In this document: positions 7,601 through 10,919 of the stretch, piece by piece | Layout: the number at the start of each line of letters is the position of its first letter | Position numbering within the stretch: the stretch's first letter is position 1 | Assembly (NCBI GenBank): GCA_003648125.1 | Contig: QMOE01000030.1 | Coordinates: 1-10,919 of the forward strand | Direction of reading: 5' to 3' | Length of the DNA: 10,919 nucleotides | Source of the DNA: Chloroflexota bacterium | Lineage (GTDB): Bacteria > Chloroflexota > Anaerolineae > B4-G1 | Made by a program: the position numbers and the translations under genes | Notes under the pieces: generated by a model | Told to the model about the DNA's origin: nothing | Seen by the model: the letters and a program-made list of their open reading frames with translations, nothing else | Databases searched by the model: none

Positions 7601-7720
7601 CAACAGGCCCAAATACTACGTCAGGCTGTGCAAGCGTTGATAGGCGGCCTCTACAACATCACCACGACCGATTTAGCCGCTGTGGGATATGGCGAGGCAT
7701 TGGGGGGTGATGCAGCATGA
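4643..7720 (+). CDS. Type IIG-like restriction-modification enzyme (Eco57I family: nuclease + N6-adenine methyltransferase + specificity domain)
   Basis: A 1025-residue single-chain enzyme expected to both cleave and methylate DNA. The N-terminal part (about 1-200) is a PD-(D/E)XK nuclease of the HsdR-N type: Asp85 in RPDYALRL, then Glu99-Ala-Lys101 in FFVEAKCP, and a QxxxY motif at Gln116-Tyr120. A mostly helical connector follows (about 200-350). The methyltransferase core has TPKYVVDAI (364-372), AdoMet-binding motif I DIACGSG (396-402), motif II-like FGVDIDPQAVEIAR (456-469), and catalytic motif IV NPPY (556-559 in FDAIVGNPPYIRIQ), typical of N6-adenine methylation. The C-terminal third (about 710-1025) resembles the TaqI-like target-recognition domain, with FVGVQTSADRIYIV and GRPKLIWP. 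Length and domain order fit Eco57I-type enzymes, which are about 1000 residues. The ATG is the only possible start. The gene overlaps the next methyltransferase by ATGA. The target sequence cannot be inferred. BREX PglX is excluded by the nuclease domain. Confidence 0.9.
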   Translation: MDKGTALQRVKELVDRFAYHHAAYTGSHSGYNETQLRVDFLDRFLAALGWDVFNEKQAPQHLREVVHEITIEVEDSDQVFTKRPDYALRLGTERQFFVEAKCPSVPITTSKLPAFQVRRYGWNARLPISVLSNFDKLIIYDCRVRPQAGDDARVARLKVYDYTEYVPRFDEIYAQLSREAVYSGRFDEQFDIEEEREGTEPFDEYFLGQIEQWRERLAQDIAQQNPTLAQAELNFLVQRLLNRIVFLRICEDRELEKYQTLQAVQTYDELKVLFRQADARYNSGLFDFIDDQLSLNIRVSGAVLISIFQELYYPASPYAFSVVEAAILGEIYERFLSKQITVDDGQVIVTEKDEAAASRGVVPTPKYVVDAIIQKTLAPLCKDKHLDKLAQLRLTDIACGSGIFLVAAYEYLLNTYLTRYLQDGVERHSDKIYEGSQNTWYLTLPERQRILCTHIFGVDIDPQAVEIARFSLLLQVLEDVPAASIAAHWQQHHARALPNLHTNIQCGNSLVDSAYFDYDSDALTNAEHFAQLNPLDWETAFPAVFAKGGFDAIVGNPPYIRIQNMVRYSPREAQYYQSDESPYTCAQSDNFDKYYLFIERGLSLLKPTGRIGYIVPYKFFTLKSGQSLRKLLSEGQHVAEVVHFGVQQVFGEKRTTYTCILALAKQPTPSFTVNHVSNLPAWRRGEPGECETHQATDFDESPWEFVSPAARQVFERLRAAHPTTLEQVANIFVGVQTSADRIYIVEPDAETDSTVTFTDIEGATWTIEKAILRPCLKDVVLPAFSQPQPNTCIIFPYEIEDKRAKLYTPDEMQGRFPECWAYLNTHKVALERRSIQGRTPETWYRYGRSQSLTKFDGRPKLIWPVLSLEARYAYDDQDITFTGGGNGPYYGLRPLPDTALSIHYLQAVLSHPAIEAMVRARGSAFRGGYRSHGKQFIKDLPIRQIDFANVEEKNAHDRIVELVKTLIQTTERVVTATVPSQRQQAAQQAQILRQAVQALIGGLYNITTTDLAAVGYGEALGGDAA

Positions 7721-9393
7721 CGCAGCCCACCTATCAAAAACTGCGCGGGGGTTATTACACGCCGGAGCCGATAGCCCGCTTTCTGGCAAGTTGGGCTATC
7801 TGTTCGCCCGCCGATAGAGTCTTGGAGCCTAGTTGTGGCGATGGCAATATCCTCGTCGCTGCCGCCCGGCGCTTGCAGTCGCTTGGCGTAGCCTCCGAGA
7901 CGCTGAATCAACAACTCCACGGCGTCGAGTTGGACTCGCAAGAAGCCGCTCAAGCTGCGCATCGTTTACAGTCGCTTGGGCTTTTTCTCACGGCCAATAA
8001 CACCATCCACGTCGGAGATTTCTTTGCACACTGTCAATGCGACCTGTTCGGTGAGAAGGTGCTGACCCTGGTACTCAAAGAGCGGCAGCACTTTGACGCT
8101 GTGATTGGTAATCCTCCCTTTATTCGTTACCAGAATTTCCCAGAAGATCATCGCCAGATAGCCTTCAGCCTGATGGAGCAGGCTGGCTTGCACCCTAATC
8201 GCTTGACAAATGCCTGGTTGCCTTTCCTCGTCGTGGGAAGCCTGTTGCTCAATGAGAATGGCCGTCTGGCGATGGTCATTCCGGCAGAATTGTTCCAGGT
8301 CAACTATGCCGCCGAGACCCGGCAGTTCCTCAGCGACTATTACAGCCGCGTGGCATTAGTGACGTTCAAACAACTACTCTTTAAGGACATTCAGCAAGAA
8401 GTCGTTTTACTGTTAGCAGAGCGCAACCATACCTCAAATGATGGCATTCGAACTATCGAGTTGGACGGCATTGAGGATTTGGACACACTGACGCTTGCAA
8501 GGCTCAATGCAATCGAACTCAAACCAATGAACCATTCGACGGAGAAATGGACACAATACTTTCTCGACTCGGACGAAATCCGCTTACTGCGCGAAATGCG
8601 AGACCATCCCGGCGTCACCCTTTCCAACCAGGTTTTAGACGTGGATGTAGGCATTGTAACCGGACGCAACGCCTTTTTTGTCCTCGCGCAGAACCAGGTC
8701 GAGAGTTATGATTTGGAGCCTTACCTGGAGCGCATTGTCAGCCGTTCGGCCCACCTCACCGGCGCGATTTTCGGCGCAGCCGATTGGCAGAGCAACGCCG
8801 AGGAGCAACTACCTGCATTCCTCTTCACCCCGGCGGCCCTTTCCACAACAGACCTGCCGGAACCTTTACGACAATACATTGCTCTGGGAGAAACCCAGGG
8901 CTATCACAAAGGGTACAAGTGCCGGATTCGCCAACGCTGGTACGTCGTGCCCTCGGTTTGGGTGCCCGATGCTTTTATGCTCCGTCAGGTCCACGCCTAC
9001 CCCAAACTGGTGCTCAACATCGCCCAGGCCGTGTGTACCGATACCATCCATCGCGTGCGCTTTCTGAATGGCGCCAACGGTGAGGCCGTGACTGCCGCTT
9101 TCTTGAATTCCCTCACCTTTGCCTTTGCCGAGGTCACCGGGCGCAGTTACGGCGGAGGGGTGCTAACTTTTGAACCCAGTGAGGCGGAAGCCCTTCCTCT
9201 GCCACTCGCAGGCGCCGAGCACCTGGATTTGGAACACATTGACAAACTACTCCGCGATAACAACATTGATGCTGTGCTAGAGATTACGGATGATGTTTTG
9301 TTGGTACAGGGCTTGGGCTTGAATAGAAATCAGGTCAGACAATTGCGTAAAATATGGAGTAAATTGCGTGATAGAAGGATCAACCGCAAGTGA
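7717..9393 (+). CDS. Companion N6-adenine DNA methyltransferase of the Type II RM module
   Basis: A 558-residue AdoMet-dependent DNA methyltransferase predicted to protect host sites recognised by the preceding enzyme. The frame opens with GGYYTPEPIARFLASW (residues 11-26), the usual N-terminal motif of such enzymes. Motif I is LEPSCGDG (36-43), an acidic motif-II-like GVELD follows at 69-73, and motif IV is GNPPF (131-135, in VIGNPPFIRYQ), a variant accepted in adenine methyltransferases. The C-terminal half has a recognisable specificity region: DVGIVTGRNAFFV (310-322), GYKCRIRQRWYVVPSVW (399-415) and RSYGGGVLTFEPSEAEALPLP (476-496). No nuclease domain is visible. Size and order mirror the Eco57I system, in which a bifunctional enzyme is paired with a roughly 540-residue methyltransferase. 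Its ATG overlaps the previous stop by 4 bases, implying translational coupling. Its TGA overlaps an in-frame GTG in the SDH frame. Confidence 0.88.
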   Translation: MTQPTYQKLRGGYYTPEPIARFLASWAICSPADRVLEPSCGDGNILVAAARRLQSLGVASETLNQQLHGVELDSQEAAQAAHRLQSLGLFLTANNTIHVGDFFAHCQCDLFGEKVLTLVLKERQHFDAVIGNPPFIRYQNFPEDHRQIAFSLMEQAGLHPNRLTNAWLPFLVVGSLLLNENGRLAMVIPAELFQVNYAAETRQFLSDYYSRVALVTFKQLLFKDIQQEVVLLLAERNHTSNDGIRTIELDGIEDLDTLTLARLNAIELKPMNHSTEKWTQYFLDSDEIRLLREMRDHPGVTLSNQVLDVDVGIVTGRNAFFVLAQNQVESYDLEPYLERIVSRSAHLTGAIFGAADWQSNAEEQLPAFLFTPAALSTTDLPEPLRQYIALGETQGYHKGYKCRIRQRWYVVPSVWVPDAFMLRQVHAYPKLVLNIAQAVCTDTIHRVRFLNGANGEAVTAAFLNSLTFAFAEVTGRSYGGGVLTFEPSEAEALPLPLAGAEHLDLEHIDKLLRDNNIDAVLEITDDVLLVQGLGLNRNQVRQLRKIWSKLRDRRINRK

Positions 9394-9439
9394 CACGAGG
9401 ACTTGTCCACAAGCAGAGAAACACAAATCTCACCACAAC

Positions 9440-9444
9440 GGAGG
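9440..9444 (+). promoter_or_regulatory. Ribosome binding site that sets the SDH start
   Basis: GGAGG at 9440-9444 lies 5 bases before the ATG at 9450, where the conserved Rossmann-fold N-terminus KHVLVFGAG begins. This favours 9450 over the GTG at 9390, which overlaps the methyltransferase stop and would add 20 residues with no family resemblance. Confidence 0.75.
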
Positions 9445-9449
9445 AACAG

Positions 9450-10817
9450 ATGAAACACGTACTCGTTTTCGGGGCCGGGATGGTCGCCAGACCACTGGTC
9501 CAATACCTGCTCAACGAGGCCGGATTCCAGGTGACGGTCGCCAGCCGCACGCTCAGCAAAGCGGAAAAGCTGGTCGGCGGCCACCCGCACGGTCAGGCCG
9601 TCCAGTTCGACATCACCCAGGACGGTGACTCGTTGGGCGACCTGGTGGCCGGGGCCGACCTGGCGGTCAGCCTGCTGCCCTACATCTATCACGTCCAGAT
9701 CGCCGAGCAGTGCATTCGTCACCACAAACACCTGGTCACAACCAGCTACGTCAGCGACGAGATGCGGGCGCTGGACGCGGAAGCGAAAAAAGCGGGCGTC
9801 ATCCTGCTCAACGAGATCGGCCTCGACCCCGGCATCGACCACATGTCGGCCATGCGGATCATCAACCGCGTCCACGAAGGCGGCGGCGAGATTGAATCCT
9901 TCCGCTCCTACTGCGGCGGCCTGCCCGCCCCGGAGGATAACGACAATCCCCTGGGGTACAAATTCTCCTGGAGTCCGCGCGGGGTGGTGCTGGCCGGGCG
10001 GAACAGCGCCCGCTACAAAGAGCACGGCCACATTGTGGACGTTCCCAACGCGCGCCTCTTTGCCACCCATCACCTGATGTGGGTCGAGGGGCTGGGCGAT
10101 TTTGAAGCCTACCCCAACCGCAACTCGCTCCCCTACATCGAAATCTATGGCATCCCTGAGGCCGAGACGATGTACCGGGGCACGCTGCGCAACCTGGGTT
10201 GGTGCGACGCGCTGCAAAAACTGAACCAACTGGGCTATTTTGGCCTGGATGAGCGGGCCGACCTGCCCGGTCAGACCTTCCGGCAGGTGATGGCAGACCT
10301 GATCGGCAAAACAGAGAGCGTTGCCCTCAAAGCCGACCTGGCTACCTTCCTCAACCTTTCCCCCACCTCCGGCGTGATGGGAGCGTTCGAGTGGCTGGGG
10401 CTGCTGGACGACGCCCCCGTCTCTAGCAAAGCGACGACGCTGCTGGACGTTCTGGCCGACCAGATGCTGGTCAAGATGGGCTACCGGGAGGGTGAGCGAG
10501 ACCTGGTGGTGCTGGTTCACGAATTTCTGGCCCAATACCCGGATCACCAGGAGCGCATTAGCTCGACTTTGATCGAGACCGGCTCGTCCGATGGGGTGAC
10601 GGCGATGGAGCGCACGGTGGGGCTGCCGGCAGCCATCGGCGCCCGTATGATTCTGGAAGGCCAGATCGCGCTGACTGGTGTTCACATTCCAGTACTGCCC
10701 GAGATTTACGAGTCGGTGCTGACAGAGTTGGAGCGACAGGGCATCGCCTGCACGGAGAAGACAGAGGGTAAGCGTCTAACGAGGCTACGCCTCAAACCGA
10801 CGAGAGGGGAGAAATAG
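9450..10817 (+). CDS. Saccharopine dehydrogenase (L-glutamate-forming type; SDH domain, LYS9-like)
   Basis: A 455-residue cytoplasmic oxidoreductase matching the C-terminal half of LKR/SDH (AASS) and fungal LYS9. It oxidises saccharopine with NAD to glutamate and 2-aminoadipate semialdehyde. Recognisable parts are the Rossmann motif VFGAGMVARP (6-15) with TVASRTLSKAEKL (29-41); SYVSDEMRALDAEAKKAG (99-116) followed by NEIGLDPGIDHMSAM (121-135), the family hallmark; SYCGGLPAPEDNDNPLGYKF (153-172), a substrate-binding stretch; YRGTLRNLGWC (242-252); and MERTVGLPAAIGARMIL (386-402). The last 15 or so residues (TEGKRLTRLRLKPTRGEK) look like a non-conserved tail. It is the partner of LKR at 3200-4519 but separated from it by the RM module. 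It starts 56 bases after the methyltransferase stop, and no convincing promoter was seen in the short gap, so it probably depends on transcription from upstream. The next pathway enzyme, aminoadipate-semialdehyde dehydrogenase, is not in the window. Confidence 0.92.
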   Translation: MKHVLVFGAGMVARPLVQYLLNEAGFQVTVASRTLSKAEKLVGGHPHGQAVQFDITQDGDSLGDLVAGADLAVSLLPYIYHVQIAEQCIRHHKHLVTTSYVSDEMRALDAEAKKAGVILLNEIGLDPGIDHMSAMRIINRVHEGGGEIESFRSYCGGLPAPEDNDNPLGYKFSWSPRGVVLAGRNSARYKEHGHIVDVPNARLFATHHLMWVEGLGDFEAYPNRNSLPYIEIYGIPEAETMYRGTLRNLGWCDALQKLNQLGYFGLDERADLPGQTFRQVMADLIGKTESVALKADLATFLNLSPTSGVMGAFEWLGLLDDAPVSSKATTLLDVLADQMLVKMGYREGERDLVVLVHEFLAQYPDHQERISSTLIETGSSDGVTAMERTVGLPAAIGARMILEGQIALTGVHIPVLPEIYESVLTELERQGIACTEKTEGKRLTRLRLKPTRGEK

Positions 10818-10818
10818 G

Positions 10819-10850
10819 ACACGGATTAACACGGACTGGGCACACAGATT
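10819..10850. repeat. Short direct-repeat cluster (ACACGGATTA-type)
   Basis: Three related decamers follow immediately after the SDH stop: ACACGGATTA (10819-10828), ACACGGACTG (10829-10838) and CACACAGATT (10841-10850). Motifs such as CACGGATTAACACGGA recur between genes in many bacterial genomes. A T-run (TTTTTT, 10849-10854) follows, but there is no preceding stem, so this is not a clear terminator. Confidence 0.5.
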
Positions 10851-10888
10851 TTTTGTATCTTTTCAATATTCCGGGGCGTTTGCGCGCT

Positions 10889-10910
10889 GTAGCCGCGATT
10901 GGAAATCGCG
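10889..10910. repeat. Third copy of the GTAGCCGCGATT dispersed repeat
   Basis: The 22-base segment begins GTAGCCGCGATT and ends GGAAATCGCG. It matches the inner arm at 1531-1553 in nearly all positions and is partly self-complementary (GCGATT...AATCGC). The rest of the element, if present, lies beyond the window edge. Confidence 0.7.
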
Positions 10911-10919
10911 CTGACTGTA

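Noticed and set aside
4520..9449. Flanking direct repeats or integrase attachment sites around the RM module
   Set aside because: I compared 4520-4642 with 9394-9449 by eye and found no convincing shared sequence beyond similar ribosome binding sites (GGAGGA), so no insertion mechanism can be named.
9330..10685. Long open frame of 451 codons on the minus strand opposite SDH
   Set aside because: It overlaps a confidently recognised saccharopine dehydrogenase with all family motifs, and its translation shows no recognisable domain. Long antisense frames are expected opposite GC-rich genes.
1..10919. CRISPR array, tRNA or rRNA genes
   Set aside because: No regularly spaced direct repeats, cloverleaf-like sequence or rRNA-conserved stretches were seen on either strand.

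Overview
The window looks like a bacterial chromosome of fairly high GC, most likely from a Chloroflexota lineage (Anaerolineae-like). The clues are a surface lipoprotein with a long Thr/Pro 'TPTP' linker, several families of short dispersed inverted repeats between genes, and a stand-alone lysine-ketoglutarate reductase with a separate saccharopine dehydrogenase. The taxonomic call is inference from style and gene content; there is no rRNA or other marker gene here.

Layout. Positions 3-428 hold the C-terminal end of an unrecognised membrane protein that starts before the window. Positions 429-716 carry no gene, but contain a hairpin and a REP/MITE-like inverted repeat. A rhomboid-family intramembrane serine protease follows (717-1508, +). 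It converges on a secreted, Cys-rich, propeller-like lipoprotein (1644-3032, -), and the gap between them is filled by a nested inverted repeat. A divergent intergenic region (3033-3199) then leads into a rightward block of four genes: lysine-ketoglutarate reductase (LKR, 3200-4519), a large Type IIG-like restriction-modification enzyme (4643-7720), a companion adenine methyltransferase (7717-9393), and saccharopine dehydrogenase (SDH, 9450-10817). The window ends in two more short repeats.

How the genes fit together. LKR and SDH catalyse consecutive steps: lysine + 2-oxoglutarate to saccharopine, then saccharopine to glutamate + 2-aminoadipate semialdehyde. In many organisms they are fused or adjacent. 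Here a complete, same-strand, 4.8-kb two-gene restriction-modification module of the Eco57I type lies between them. The two module genes overlap by 4 bp (ATGA), and SDH starts only 56 bp after the methyltransferase stop, with no obvious promoter of its own. The most interesting reading is that a defence module was inserted into, or assembled within, a lysine-catabolism operon, so that SDH may now depend on transcription through the module. The RM genes also look somewhat more AT-rich and less codon-biased than the flanking metabolic genes, which fits horizontal acquisition; this was judged by eye only.

No tRNA, rRNA, CRISPR array, transposase or integrase was seen. The two-gene RM module belongs to a known class, but its target sequence and its placement are not predictable from the sequence alone.
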